A DNA stretch of 64,000 bases from Sinorhizobium sojae CCBAU 05684 (GTDB lineage Bacteria; Pseudomonadota; Alphaproteobacteria; Rhizobiales; Rhizobiaceae): the NCBI RefSeq assembly GCF_002288525.1, contig NZ_CP023067.1, positions 806,001 through 870,000 of the forward strand, written 5' to 3'. Position numbers and translations under genes: made by a program. Under the pieces are notes generated by a model. The model worked only from the letters and a program-made list of their open reading frames with translations. It did not search any database and had not been told where the DNA came from. Below, one piece after another: positions 27,961 through 41,315 of this stretch (position 1 is the first letter of the stretch; each line of letters begins with the position of its first letter).

Positions 27961-28054
27961 ACAGCGCCGCGCGTCTTATCAGACGCGCAAAAGGTCGCTG
28001 CAGCACTTTAAATTGCTGCATGTCTTTGTCCCTAGATTAGGAGACATGCAGTAG
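27961..28054 (+). repeat. RIME-like mosaic palindrome, modules A+B
   Basis: Module A has perfect 8-bp arms GCGCGTCT and AGACGCGC around TATC. Module B has CTGCATGTCT (28016-28025) and an AGACATGCAG counterpart (28042-28051). This is the cleanest A+B copy in the window and lies between the regulator promoter and the groEL 3' end. Confidence 0.82.
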
Positions 28055-28092
28055 CCTCTTCGAGGTGTTTGACGGATGGGGACGTGAAAAGG

Positions 28093-28114
28093 GAGCCTGG
28101 CGGCATCCAGGCTC
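28093..28114 (-). terminator. terminator of groEL
   Basis: GAGCCTGG-cggcat-CCAGGCTC, a perfect 8-bp stem 14 bp after the groEL stop. On the minus strand it is followed by CCCTTTTC, a short U-rich tail. Confidence 0.65.
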
Positions 28115-28128
28115 GATAGGCATTTCGT

Positions 28129-30103
<1,975 letters not shown>

Positions 30104-30220
30104 GGCGTACTCCTTCCGTTTCATCGGTCGGGCGATGCACGACTTTCGGCAACCCAGACAATAGATAGGCAGCCGCCTGCATGCATCAAGCGCGCCATCA
30201 TAGCATCAATTGTCGGGATG

Positions 30221-30248
30221 AAAAAAAGCCCGGCGCCAGGGCCGGGCT
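30221..30248 (-). terminator. rho-independent terminator
   Basis: On the minus strand AGCCCGGC-cctggc-GCCGGGCT is followed by seven T in total. It lies 29 bp after the stop of the 397-aa exported protein gene. This is the most classical terminator in the window apart from the hppA one. Confidence 0.85.
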
Positions 30249-30276
30249 CGAACTTGGTTGTCGGAAGCAGCGGCAA

Positions 30277-31470
30277 TCAGTCGTTCGCTGTCACCTTCAC
30301 GCCCAGAACGGAGGGAACTGTATTCGGCGCGCCCATGGCCGCGCCGACGATCATCGGGAACGGCACCGGGTTTTCCGGTTCGGCGCTGATGGTCAAGCTC
30401 TTCGGGCTGTCGAGATAGGCATTGACGGCCGCAGTCACCTGGTTCTGCAGTTCCGGCAGGTTGAGTTGCGCCATCATGATCGGTACCAGTCCCTTCAGCG
30501 ACTGCGCCAGTTGCTCGCCGGTGACGCCCTGCTGGCCGCCCGCGAAATCCAGCGCCTTCCTCGTTATCGATGCGTCGTCGAAACGGATCGAGGCGCTGTT
30601 GAACGTCAGTTGCTGCATCAGGCCGAGCATGGCAAGGCCCATTGCCTGCTCCGCCTCTTCCTTGTTCGGGTTTGCCTCGGCGGCCTTGACCGCTTCCTGC
30701 ATCGATTTCAGGAACTCGAGCGTGTAGCCGGAAAAGTCCATCGTGATATTCAGCCGCCCGATATTCTGAAAATCCAGGGCGTATTCCTCGACTGCGAGGT
30801 TGCCGCTCTGCAGTTCCCAACTGCCTTTCATGGTGATTTCGCCGTCGATCTGCTCCAGGCCGAGCTTCTCGATCGCTTCCTTCGCCTTGGCGTCGTCCAT
30901 TTCGGAGAGGTCCGCCTGCACGCCGGCGATCGTGGCATCGAAGTCGAACCCGGCATTGTTCTCCTGCCGCGTCAGATTGCCCTCCATGCTTGCGATGGTG
31001 AAGGCCTCCCTGCCTTTCACCGTCAGCACGAGCGGCCCGGTGCTGAACGATTCGTAGAGAAGGATATCGTCTATGGTGTCGCCCGACGGATTGCCGGGGA
31101 TCTCAAGCCCACCGATGACGATATCCTTGAGGGAGATTGCGTCCTTTCCGTCCGTCGCATCGACGTCGGGAAAGGAGACCGTCTCGGCGTGGTAGCCGCC
31201 ATCGTCCATTTCCTCGACGCCCTCGAACGTCACCTCGCCAATATTGAGGGATTGGCCGGACTTGGTCGCCACCTGCAGCTTGACGCCCGTGGCGGTGACG
31301 GTATCGCCGTCGGCCTCCGCCTTGTCGAAGCTGAGTTTGGACCCGTTGAGTTCGAGGGCGGCGCTCAGCTTCTTCATCATGTCCGCGCCGTCCACGGCAA
31401 AGGCCGGGCCGGCAAGCGTAAGAACGGCGGCGCTGGCCATCATCAGGCGGATCGTGCGCGCGTGCATCAT
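30277..31470 (-). CDS. exported protein of unknown function (397 aa)
   Basis: Starts [20 protein letters not shown] at 31470, with AAGGAA upstream; the signal peptide ends at GPAFA. The mature protein is acidic and beta-rich, with repeated phrases such as [16 protein letters not shown] and [12 protein letters not shown]. It has no Cys in the mature part. It recalls the envelope proteins of rhizobia annotated only as hypothetical; no function is proposed. It is monocistronic with its own terminator. Confidence 0.8.
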   Translation of the reverse strand: MMHARTIRLMMASAAVLTLAGPAFAVDGADMMKKLSAALELNGSKLSFDKAEADGDTVTATGVKLQVATKSGQSLNIGEVTFEGVEEMDDGGYHAETVSFPDVDATDGKDAISLKDIVIGGLEIPGNPSGDTIDDILLYESFSTGPLVLTVKGREAFTIASMEGNLTRQENNAGFDFDATIAGVQADLSEMDDAKAKEAIEKLGLEQIDGEITMKGSWELQSGNLAVEEYALDFQNIGRLNITMDFSGYTLEFLKSMQEAVKAAEANPNKEEAEQAMGLAMLGLMQQLTFNSASIRFDDASITRKALDFAGGQQGVTGEQLAQSLKGLVPIMMAQLNLPELQNQVTAAVNAYLDSPKSLTISAEPENPVPFPMIVGAAMGAPNTVPSVLGVKVTAND

Positions 31471-34156
<2,686 letters not shown>

Positions 34157-34327
34157 CTGCAAGATTCGGCATCTTGAAATTATAGGTTGCCGCGTCATGT
34201 TGAATGACAGCGCCCCCGTCTTTTTCTCGAGGCGGGACTTTCCGGTAGGGGCGCCATCACTCTTTGTTCCATGATTCCTGAAGTCCGACGAGACGCGGGG
34301 GATCCTGCGCCCGGAGAGAGGAACGCG

Positions 34328-34627
34328 ATGATTTCGGCCCTTGACGACACCCTGCTGGCGCTCGCCGACCCGACGCGCCGCCGCATACTCGAAGTCCTGC
34401 TCGCCGGCGAGGCCTCCGACGCGGATATCGCCACTGCTGTCGGTGTTCGACGGGACGAGCTTTCAATGCATATGAGGATTCTCGAAGAGGCGGAGTTGAT
34501 TTCTCGGCGCCCGCAGGGCGAAGGCGAGCTTGTCGCAGCCAATCCTGCGCCGCTGGAAATTGCTGCCGAGTGGATCAACACCAACCGCGAACTCTGGGCG
34601 ATGCGCTCGCAGATGCAGGAGACTTGA
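34328..34627 (+). CDS. ArsR family helix-turn-helix regulator
   Basis: 99 aa from ATG 34328, with GGAGAGAGGAA upstream. LADPTRRRILEVLLAGEASDADIA begins the ArsR fold, and the recognition helix lies near RRDELSMHMRILEEAELI. No metal-binding Cys pair is present, so it is not an obvious metalloregulator. Its target is unknown. It is convergent with an EamA permease, separated by a RIME-like repeat. Confidence 0.82.
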   Translation: MISALDDTLLALADPTRRRILEVLLAGEASDADIATAVGVRRDELSMHMRILEEAELISRRPQGEGELVAANPAPLEIAAEWINTNRELWAMRSQMQET

Positions 34628-34638
34628 GGCGGGCATCT

Positions 34639-34733
34639 ACAGCGCCGCGCGTCTTATCAGACGCGCAAAGGATCGCTGTGTCTGAATCTGCGCATCAAGC
34701 CCGAAAATCGGGTAGGATTTCGGGCCGGTGCGC
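34639..34733 (+). repeat. RIME-like mosaic palindrome, modules A+C
   Basis: Module A hairpin GCGCGTCT-tatc-AGACGCGC is followed by a module C with CCCGAAAAT and ATTTCGGG arms. The terminal gcgcta reaches the stop codon of the convergent permease gene (TAG read from CTA at 34733-34735). Confidence 0.8.
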
Positions 34734-35641
34734 TAACCGGCAAGCGGTAGCTCCGGACAGGAATGCTGCGGCTTTGCCATCTTGCGCATCTGCAGGAGAG
34801 AATGGCCGACCAAAGCAAGGACCAGGACCGCACCGCCGGCGAGCGTCTGGTCAGTGGGCGTCTCGGAAAAGACGATCCACACCCAGATCGGTGCCAGCAC
34901 AGTCTCCAGGAGATAGAACATGCCGACCTCCGGCGCTGAGAGGTAGCGCGGCCCCGTCGCCAGACAGAAGAAGGCGAGGGGGATCACGACGAGACCATTG
35001 AAGATAATGTAACCGGGCTCGGCGACGGAGAAGCCGCTGGTCGGCAGGAGAAGGAGAGCGGCGAGTGCGGGAAAGATCGCCGTCGTCAGCGGCACGAGAG
35101 CCATGTCCCGACCGCTGGCGCGGCTGACGGTGATGGCGCTTGCCAGCAGGAAGGCGGAGCACGCGGCCATGGCATCCCCGAAGAAGTGGCCGCTTTCGAG
35201 GCCGCCCGCGACGATTACTCCGACTCCCAGAAGCATGACGGCCATCGTCAGGAGCGTGGCGCGGGAGGGCCGCTCCTTCAGGAATATCCAGGAGAGCATC
35301 GCTGCGAACATCGACGTGAATGCAAGGATGAAGACGACATTCGCGGTCGAGGTATTGAATACGGCAAGCAGGAAGGTGAAGGAGTTGATGCCGTAGAAGA
35401 GACCGGCAATGAGACCGGCCTTGCCGGGGATCAGCGCGATTGGCCGGCGCAGCACGCGATTGATGACGAACCAGGCGACAATGGCGATGGCGAAGGTCGA
35501 TAGGCTGCGCAAGGCGAGCAGCGACCAGACCTCGCCATTCGCCAGGCGGATCAGCGGAATGTCGAAGGAAAGCGCAAGGCCGCCAAGGCCGGTGATGGCA
35601 AGACCGCGCCGGTGCCGGGCCGCGTCAGGAGAGGGGCGCAA
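34733..35641 (-). CDS. DMT superfamily permease (EamA domain)
   Basis: About 302 aa if started at TTG 35641 (RPSPDAARHRRGLAITGLGG after the initiator). About ten TM helices form two EamA repeats, for example LSWIFLKERPSRATLLTMAV and the GMFYLLETVLAPIWVWIVF end. The only in-frame upstream ATG (35767) lies inside bpt and would add frame-shifted bpt sequence, so the start is uncertain. The substrate is unknown. It lies downstream of bpt on the same strand. Confidence 0.78.
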   Translation of the reverse strand: MRPSPDAARHRRGLAITGLGGLALSFDIPLIRLANGEVWSLLALRSLSTFAIAIVAWFVINRVLRRPIALIPGKAGLIAGLFYGINSFTFLLAVFNTSTANVVFILAFTSMFAAMLSWIFLKERPSRATLLTMAVMLLGVGVIVAGGLESGHFFGDAMAACSAFLLASAITVSRASGRDMALVPLTTAIFPALAALLLLPTSGFSVAEPGYIIFNGLVVIPLAFFCLATGPRYLSAPEVGMFYLLETVLAPIWVWIVFSETPTDQTLAGGAVLVLALVGHSLLQMRKMAKPQHSCPELPLAG

Positions 35642-35667
35642 GATCAGTCCGTGGAGGTTTGTCTGGG

Positions 35668-36423
35668 TTAGGGATCGCCAGTATAGCGCTCCCAGCCGCG
35701 CGCCATAAGATGCTCCTGCGGCAAAAATTTCGTCTTGTAGCCCATTTTCCGAGAGCCCTTGACCCAATAGCCGAGATAGACATGCGGCAGGCTGCGCTCC
35801 TTCGCCCTGCGGATGTGGTCGAGGATCATGAAGGTGCCGAGCGATCGGTACGAGAGCGCCGGATCGAAGAAGGAATAGACCATCGACAGCCCGTCGCCCA
35901 TACGGTCGGTCAGCGCCGTGGCAACGAGCGGACCCCTGGCCCTTTCGCTGATCCCGTCGCCATCGGCCCTTAGCCGGTATTCGATGATGTGCGTGTGGAC
36001 ATGGGTGTCCTCGACCATCATCGCATAGTCGAGCACGGACATATCGGACATGCCGCCCTTCTGGTGGCGGTGGTCCAGATACCGGCGGAAAAGGTTGTAT
36101 TGCTCGCTCGAAGGCTCGGCCGGGTATTCGGCGGACACGATGTCCCCGTTGCCGGCGAGCACGCGGCGCATCGACCGGGTCGGCGCAAATTCATTGGCGA
36201 GGATGCGCACGGAGACGCAAGCGCGACAGGTTTCGCAGGCCGGACGATAGGCGATGTTCTGCGACCGGCGGAAGCCACCCTGCGTCAGGAGATCGTTGAG
36301 CTCGGGAGCCCGTTCACCCACCATGTGGGTGAAGACCTTCCGCTCCATTTCGTTCGGCAGGTATGGGCACGCTGCCGGCGCGGTCAGGTAGAATTGTGGA
36401 GAAGGTGTGGTCTGCGTGTTCAT
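35668..36423 (-). CDS. bpt: aspartate/glutamate leucyltransferase (Bpt; ATE family)
   Basis: 251 aa. Signatures are [16 protein letters not shown] near the N-terminus, [25 protein letters not shown] with its Cys cluster, and [21 protein letters not shown] near the C-terminus. Bacterial members transfer Leu from Leu-tRNA to N-terminal Asp or Glu, feeding proteins to ClpS-ClpAP. It is cytoplasmic. Confidence 0.93.
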   Translation of the reverse strand: MNTQTTPSPQFYLTAPAACPYLPNEMERKVFTHMVGERAPELNDLLTQGGFRRSQNIAYRPACETCRACVSVRILANEFAPTRSMRRVLAGNGDIVSAEYPAEPSSEQYNLFRRYLDHRHQKGGMSDMSVLDYAMMVEDTHVHTHIIEYRLRADGDGISERARGPLVATALTDRMGDGLSMVYSFFDPALSYRSLGTFMILDHIRRAKERSLPHVYLGYWVKGSRKMGYKTKFLPQEHLMARGWERYTGDP

Positions 36424-36543
36424 CGAGCGTGGGAGTCACTCTTCGTGCGGCTGCTCATCGCCATAGGATGGCCGAAGAATAGAAAACGTCAACACACTCG
36501 TTCTGCAAAGCGCGAGCAAACTCAGGCGGGCTTGCCCGGGCTA

Positions 36544-37008
36544 TCAGTACATGTCGCGCCGGACCATGACGGTGCCGATCAGAAGATCGTGCAGCAGCCT
36601 GCCGCGGTCGGTGAAGAGCCCGAGCAGCAGGATAAGCGGCGTCAACAGCGCATTGGCGATCCAGAAGATCGCCAGGTGCACGATGGCCGTCAGGAAATCC
36701 ATCGGCCGCCCGTCGGTGCGGGCGATCGCCACGCCCATCACCTTCATCCCCGGGGACGCCTGATCGCGTCCGCCGACAGTGAGCCCGAAATAGAGCATTG
36801 CCACCAGCGCGAAGAGGATCGGGTACAGGAAGAAGCCGAGGCCGAGCGTCAGAATGCCGATGAAGAAGACGACCACCGCTGCCGGGATCCAAAGAAGAGC
36901 GACGATCACGTAGTCGAGGATGAAGGCAAACACCCGGCGAGAAAGCACGCCCTGATAGGCGCGCCAGTCCTGGCTAGGAAGTCGGAGTTCTTGATCGTGC
37001 ATGCTCAT
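36544..37008 (-). CDS. RDD family membrane protein
   Basis: 154 aa with three to four TM helices. The RDD signature residues appear in SRRVFAFILDYVIVALLW (Arg, Asp) and ASPGMKVMGVAIARTDG, with the final LLIGTVMVRRDMY. Its role is unknown; some family members affect ion homeostasis. It lies between hemB and bpt, all on the minus strand. ATG 37002 is an alternative start. Confidence 0.85.
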   Translation of the reverse strand: MSMHDQELRLPSQDWRAYQGVLSRRVFAFILDYVIVALLWIPAAVVVFFIGILTLGLGFFLYPILFALVAMLYFGLTVGGRDQASPGMKVMGVAIARTDGRPMDFLTAIVHLAIFWIANALLTPLILLLGLFTDRGRLLHDLLIGTVMVRRDMY

Positions 37009-37077
37009 TTCAGTCCTCGCATCGTTCCCGATTCATATGGGGAACGATTTCGACAAAACAATGCGCGGTCGACCGGG

Positions 37078-38091
37078 TCACCGCTTTGCGAGGATCTTCG
37101 CCGCCTCGACGGCGAAATAGCTGAGGATGCCGTCGCAGCCCGCTCGCTTGAAGGCGAGCAACGTTTCGAGCATTACCCGTTCTCCGTCGATCCAGCCATT
37201 GGCGGCGGCTGCCTTGATCTGCGTGTATTCGCCCGAGACCTGATAGGCGAAGACCGGCAGGCCGAAGGCCTCCTTCATTCGCCAGCAGATGTCGAGATAG
37301 GCAAGCCCCGGCTTGACCATCAGCATGTCGGCGCCCTCTTCGACGTCCAGCGCGGCGTCGCGAATTGCCTCGGTGCCGTTGGCCGGGTCGATATAGTAGG
37401 ACTTCTTGTCGCCCTTGAGCAGTCCGCCGGTGCCGATCGCCTCGCGATAGGGGCCATAAAAGGCGGAGGCGAATTTCGTAGCATAGGACATGATACCGAC
37501 ATTCTGGTGCCCGCTCGCATCGAGCGCCTCGCGGATCGCGCCGATCCGCCCGTCCATCATCTCGGAGGGGGCGATGATGTCGGACCCTGCATTCGCCTGG
37601 ATCACGGCCGCCCTGGCGATCGTCTCCACTGTCTCGTCATTGACGATCTCGCCGTCGCGCAGGATGCCGTCGTGACCGTGGCTGGTGAAGGGATCAAGTG
37701 CCACGTCGGTGATGACGCCGATATTGGGGACGGCCTTCTTGATCGCCCGCGTCGCCCGGTTGATGAGGTTGTCGGGCGCGAGGCTGTGCGAGCCGGTCTC
37801 GTCGCGCAGCGCCACGTCGATATTGGGGAAGGTGGCGATGGCCGGAATGCCGAGATCGGCCGCCTCCTTCGCCGCCTCGACCGCCCTGTCGACGCTCATT
37901 CGGTTGACTCCCGGCATCGCATCGATCGGCTCGACGATGCCATTGCCCGGGACGATGAAGATCGGCCAGATGAGGTCGTCGATGGTGAGGCGGTTTTCCT
38001 GCACCAGCCGGCGCGACCAGTCCGCCTTGCGGTTGCGGCGCATGCGGCGGTGCCCGGTGATCCTGTCCACAAGATTTGTGCTGTCGTTCAT
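37078..38091 (-). CDS. hemB: delta-aminolevulinic acid dehydratase (porphobilinogen synthase)
   Basis: 337 aa. Schiff-base Lys motifs are visible in YATKFASAFYGPYR and ADMLMVKPGLAYLD. The metal-binding segment reads DVALDPFTSHGHDG (residues 129-142): the three Cys of the zinc enzyme are replaced by Ala131, Asp133 and Asp141. This indicates the zinc-independent Mg-type enzyme described in Bradyrhizobium and Pseudomonas. It condenses two ALA to porphobilinogen in haem synthesis. Confidence 0.96.
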   Translation of the reverse strand: MNDSTNLVDRITGHRRMRRNRKADWSRRLVQENRLTIDDLIWPIFIVPGNGIVEPIDAMPGVNRMSVDRAVEAAKEAADLGIPAIATFPNIDVALRDETGSHSLAPDNLINRATRAIKKAVPNIGVITDVALDPFTSHGHDGILRDGEIVNDETVETIARAAVIQANAGSDIIAPSEMMDGRIGAIREALDASGHQNVGIMSYATKFASAFYGPYREAIGTGGLLKGDKKSYYIDPANGTEAIRDAALDVEEGADMLMVKPGLAYLDICWRMKEAFGLPVFAYQVSGEYTQIKAAAANGWIDGERVMLETLLAFKRAGCDGILSYFAVEAAKILAKR

Positions 38092-38273
38092 CGCGCTTGG
38101 CGCCTTTCCTTCGTCTCTGTCCGTGAAGGCGGTTTATCACGCGCCTGACCGGGTTGAAAACCGCATTGCGAGCCGCGTGCCTGCGGCATTTTTCGTTTGC
38201 AGACGTGTGACCGGAGCCGCCTTCCCGTCCTTCGCGCTGGTGCACCGAAGGCGCTCGGCCTATCTTGCCGCCC

Positions 38274-38711
38274 ATGCTTCATGATTCTCAGCATGTGCCG
38301 AAGCCATCGCTTGCCGAAATTCTTTTCGGCTGGTTTCTGCGCATGGTGTCCGTCGCCTGTTTCTGGTTCGCGCTCGAATACTGGGCGATGCTGATCGGCT
38401 TTTCCCATGGCGGTGCCGGCCGTTTCGATCTTTTGCCGCCTCAATGGCGCGCCGCCGCGACGGCACTTGCCGTGGTCTATCCGGTCGCGGCCATCGGGCT
38501 GTGGCTGTTCGTCTCCTGGGGCCCGGTGGTCTGGGTCCTCGCCGCCGCGGTCGAAATCGCGATGTACGAGTTCTATCCGGGCATTTTCGGCACGCGACCG
38601 CTCCTGCTCCTGCTGCACGGGAGTGTCGCCGTCACGTTCGTTCTCTTTCGTGCCGTGCTTTTTTACCAGCGGCTGCGCCAGGCGCGGAAGGTAAGGGTTG
38701 ATTCACCCTGA
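38274..38711 (+). CDS. four-TM membrane protein of unknown function (DUF6163-like)
   Basis: 145 aa from ATG 38274 (MLHDSQHVPKPSLAEILFGW). Four hydrophobic helices lie at about 22-42, 60-83, 87-105 and 110-130. Function unknown; the position upstream of ldtR is conserved in rhizobia as far as I recall. It is divergent from hemB with 182 bp between. Confidence 0.75.
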   Translation: MLHDSQHVPKPSLAEILFGWFLRMVSVACFWFALEYWAMLIGFSHGGAGRFDLLPPQWRAAATALAVVYPVAAIGLWLFVSWGPVVWVLAAAVEIAMYEFYPGIFGTRPLLLLLHGSVAVTFVLFRAVLFYQRLRQARKVRVDSP

Positions 38712-38841
38712 GACAGGCTCCGCCCATGGTAAGTACATGTTAAGGCTGCGGTTTAAGTAGAATTTTATACGTATTCGATAGGGTCTCACTCAAGGCGGGA
38801 AAACAAAGAGACACCGCCAAACGAAACAGTGAGGCACGAAA

Positions 38842-39366
38842 ATGAACACGAAAATGAAGCCGCAGGCCGCAGCGCCCAAAGCCCCCCAAAGCGATCTCCA
38901 GGACGAGACGATCCGTGGTCTCTATCTGGAATCCCTTCACCTCGTCGAGCGTCTGCATCGGCGCCTGCTGGACGTCATCAAGGACGAGTTCGATCGCCAG
39001 GGGCGCAGCGACGTCAACGCCGTCCAAGCGCTCTTGCTCTTCAATATCGGCAATTCAGAACTGACCGCCGGCGAGCTTCGTTCCCGTGGTTACTATCTCG
39101 GCTCGAACGTTTCCTACAATGTGAAGAAGCTCGTCGATCTTGGTCTCATCAACCACCAACGCTCCCGCGTCGACCGCCGTTCGGTTCGCATCAGCCTGAC
39201 GGAGGAGGGCCAGGAGATCGCCGAAACCGTCGCCAAGCTCTACGAGCGTCATATCGGCTCGATCGACAAGGTCGGCGGCATCGGCTCCGAGGAGTTCACA
39301 CAGATGAACAAGCTCCTGCAGCGCCTGGATCGCTTCTGGAACGACAGTATCATGTATCGCCTCTGA
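38842..39366 (+). CDS. ldtR: MarR family regulator LdtR
   Basis: 174 aa. The winged helix is at about residues 60-125 (AGELRSRGYYLGSNVSYNVKKLVDLGLI ... RVDRRSVRISLTEEG in separate parts). LdtR of Liberibacter and Sinorhizobium controls the L,D-transpeptidase gene ldtP and osmotic tolerance, and that gene is indeed next. The 130-bp leader has AT-rich DNA around 38755-38785, likely the promoter. Confidence 0.88.
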   Translation: MNTKMKPQAAAPKAPQSDLQDETIRGLYLESLHLVERLHRRLLDVIKDEFDRQGRSDVNAVQALLLFNIGNSELTAGELRSRGYYLGSNVSYNVKKLVDLGLINHQRSRVDRRSVRISLTEEGQEIAETVAKLYERHIGSIDKVGGIGSEEFTQMNKLLQRLDRFWNDSIMYRL

Positions 39367-39393
39367 TCAGGCGATAACCCACCCTCCAGCATC

Positions 39394-39428
39394 AAAGGTC
39401 GGGCACAATCCCTGCGTGTCCGACCTTT
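39394..39428 (+). terminator. terminator of ldtR
   Basis: AAAGGTCGG (39394-39402) pairs with CCGACCTTT (39420-39428), 28 bp after the ldtR stop. The stem is 9 bp with a 17-nt loop; there is no long T run beyond the TTT in the arm. Confidence 0.6.
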
Positions 39429-39634
39429 GCTGAATCTTGCCGCACCGATTGCTGCATCCCTCCGCCGAGCCCGTCCCCATTGGGGCGCCGAGACACGAAT
39501 TGGCCATATTGCTGTGACAGCGACGCAGGCATGCGGCAGGTCTCGTTAACGACTGCGATTCTTCGCCATTCTCCGGCCGGCATGGCTCTCGCTCGCATGA
39601 TCGTGAGGGGGCTAGAGGCCGGATGGGGCTTGCG

Positions 39635-39654
39635 GGTTAACCTTTGTTAACCAT
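39635..39654. promoter_or_regulatory. GGTTAAC palindrome with CtrA-like TTAACCAT
   Basis: GGTTAAC-cttt-GTTAACC (39635-39652), continuing into AT to give TTAACCAT (39647-39654), the kind of site reported for CtrA in Sinorhizobium. It lies 150 bp before ldtP in a 436-bp gap. LdtR is the other candidate binder. Confidence 0.4.
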
Positions 39655-39664
39655 GTTCATGCTA

Positions 39665-39707
39665 CTGCATGCCTGCTTGAATCGGCCTCGTTCAAGCAGA
39701 CATGCAG
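39665..39707. repeat. RIME-like module B upstream of ldtP
   Basis: Nested arms CTGCATG (39665-39671) / CATGCAG (39701-39707) and CTGCTTGAA (39673-39681) / TTCAAGCAG (39691-39699) with a 9-nt loop. This is module B without module A. The rest of the 436-bp gap shows no gene. Confidence 0.65.
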
Positions 39708-39802
39708 CAGTTCAAGGGCGGCAGGGCCGTTGCGCGTCTGAAGGATGCGCGGCGCTGCAGCGCTCGGGCAGCGCGTTTCGACGCATTGAGATGGTAGGGA
39801 CT

Positions 39803-41134
39803 ATGTCGAAAAAGAACGGAATTGATGCTCACTCGCGTCGCGCATTTCTGCGCTCGGCCGTAACGTTCGGTGCCGCGGCATGGGCGGGGTCTGCCTATGC
39901 GCAGACGGCGCTGGACGAGCTCATCAATTCGCCGCGCCGCGGCTCCTGGGACGACCAGTTCGACGCAAAGGCCTCGCGCACGGCGACGGCAGTCCTCTCC
40001 AACACGCCGGTCTTCGGACCGGAGACGATCGCGCATGTTCAGCAGGCGATCTTCGACTATCAGCAGATCGTCGCCGCCGGCGGCTGGCCGATGGTCACGC
40101 CCCCGTCGACGGTGCGGTTGGAACTCGGGGCCAACGACCCCGCCGTCCAGCAATTGCGGCAACGCCTGATGATCTCCGGGGACCTGCCGCGCGCGGCCGG
40201 CATTTCCTCCGCGTTCGATTCCTACGTCGACGGCGCGGTCAAGCGCTTCCAGGCACGTCACGGGCTGCCGGCGGACGGCGTGATCGGTGAGTTCACGCTG
40301 AAGGCGCTCAACGTCGACGCCACAACCCGGCTGGCACAGCTCGAGACCAACCTCGTGCGGTTGCAGTCCATGTCGGGCGATCTCGGCCGGCGCTATGTCA
40401 TGGTCAATATCCCCGCGGCCTATATCGAGGCGGTCGAAAACGGCCGCGTCGCGCTGCGCCACACCGCCGTCGTCGGCAAGATCGACCGGCAGTCGCCGAT
40501 CCTCAATTCTAAGATCTACGAGGTCATCCTCAATCCCTATTGGACCGCGCCGCGTTCGATCGTCCAGAAGGACATCATGCCGCTGATGCGCAAGGATCCG
40601 ACCTATCTCGAGCGCAATGCGATTCGCCTCTTGGATGCCAGCGGCAATGAGGTTTCGCCGGAAACGGTGGACTGGAACGCGGAAAAGGCGCCGAACCTGA
40701 TGTTCCGGCAGGATCCGGGCAAGATCAACGCGATGTCCTCGACGAAGATCAACTTCCATAACGAGCACGCGGTCTATATGCACGATACCCCGCAGCAGGG
40801 CCTGTTCAACAAGCTTATGCGCTTCGAATCCTCCGGCTGCGTACGCGTGCAGAACGTGCGTGACCTTTCGACCTGGCTGCTCAAGGAAACGCCGGGCTGG
40901 TCCCGCCAGCAGATCGAATCGACGATCAAATCGGGCGTCAACACGCCGATCAAGCTCGCCGAAGAGGTGCCGGTCTATTTCACCTACGTCACTGCCTGGT
41001 CGGCGAAGGATCGCGTGGTCCAGTTCCGCGACGATATCTACCAGCGCGACGGCGCGGCCGAACTCGCCCTGCAGACTACGACGGGAATCGAGCAATCGGC
41101 CGGCCCGATCGACGCGGACGCCTTGCCGCAATAA
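39803..41134 (+). CDS. ldtP: L,D-transpeptidase LdtP, Tat-exported
   Basis: 443 aa from ATG 39803; ATG 39791 is an alternative. The N-terminus holds a twin-arginine signal (SRRAFLRSAVTFGAAAW). A peptidoglycan-binding domain 1 follows (about 125-185: VKRFQARHGLPADGVIGE), then a YkuD catalytic domain with His in INFHNEHAVYMHDTP and nucleophile Cys346 in SSGCVRV. It forms 3-3 peptidoglycan cross-links or attaches proteins in the periplasm. Regulated by the adjacent ldtR. Confidence 0.92.
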   Translation: MSKKNGIDAHSRRAFLRSAVTFGAAAWAGSAYAQTALDELINSPRRGSWDDQFDAKASRTATAVLSNTPVFGPETIAHVQQAIFDYQQIVAAGGWPMVTPPSTVRLELGANDPAVQQLRQRLMISGDLPRAAGISSAFDSYVDGAVKRFQARHGLPADGVIGEFTLKALNVDATTRLAQLETNLVRLQSMSGDLGRRYVMVNIPAAYIEAVENGRVALRHTAVVGKIDRQSPILNSKIYEVILNPYWTAPRSIVQKDIMPLMRKDPTYLERNAIRLLDASGNEVSPETVDWNAEKAPNLMFRQDPGKINAMSSTKINFHNEHAVYMHDTPQQGLFNKLMRFESSGCVRVQNVRDLSTWLLKETPGWSRQQIESTIKSGVNTPIKLAEEVPVYFTYVTAWSAKDRVVQFRDDIYQRDGAAELALQTTTGIEQSAGPIDADALPQ

Positions 41135-41159
41135 GCAAATCCTTTCTTTCATCCATAAG

Positions 41160-41185
41160 GCCGCGCCTCTTCCAAGGGGCGCGGC
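41160..41185 (+). terminator. terminator of ldtP
   Basis: GCCGCGCC (41160-41167) and GGCGCGGC (41178-41185) form a perfect 8-bp stem 25 bp after the ldtP stop, followed by TTCGT. Confidence 0.6.
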
Positions 41186-41236
41186 TTCGTATGAGTTATG
41201 CCTTGAAATTTGTGCGCCCCGGAAGGTGGAAATGGC

Positions 41237-41274
41237 GCAATCCGCATAGCGGATATTGCCCTCGCCGTGCGAGG
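41237..41274 (+). promoter_or_regulatory. tandem hairpins in the glyA leader
   Basis: GCAATCCGC pairs with GCGGAT-a-TTGC (41237-41259, one bulge), immediately followed by CCTCGC-cgt-GCGAGG (41260-41274). They end 41 nt before the glyA start. No known riboswitch consensus was recognised. Confidence 0.4.
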
Positions 41275-41315
41275 AAGATAAAGGAACACCCACCCTTGAG
41301 AGGAGCCTCGAGCCG

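Noticed and set aside
35668-35767. ATG 35767 as start of the EamA permease
   Set aside because: It would translate the end of bpt in another frame as the N-terminus; a start near 35641 gives the normal EamA length.
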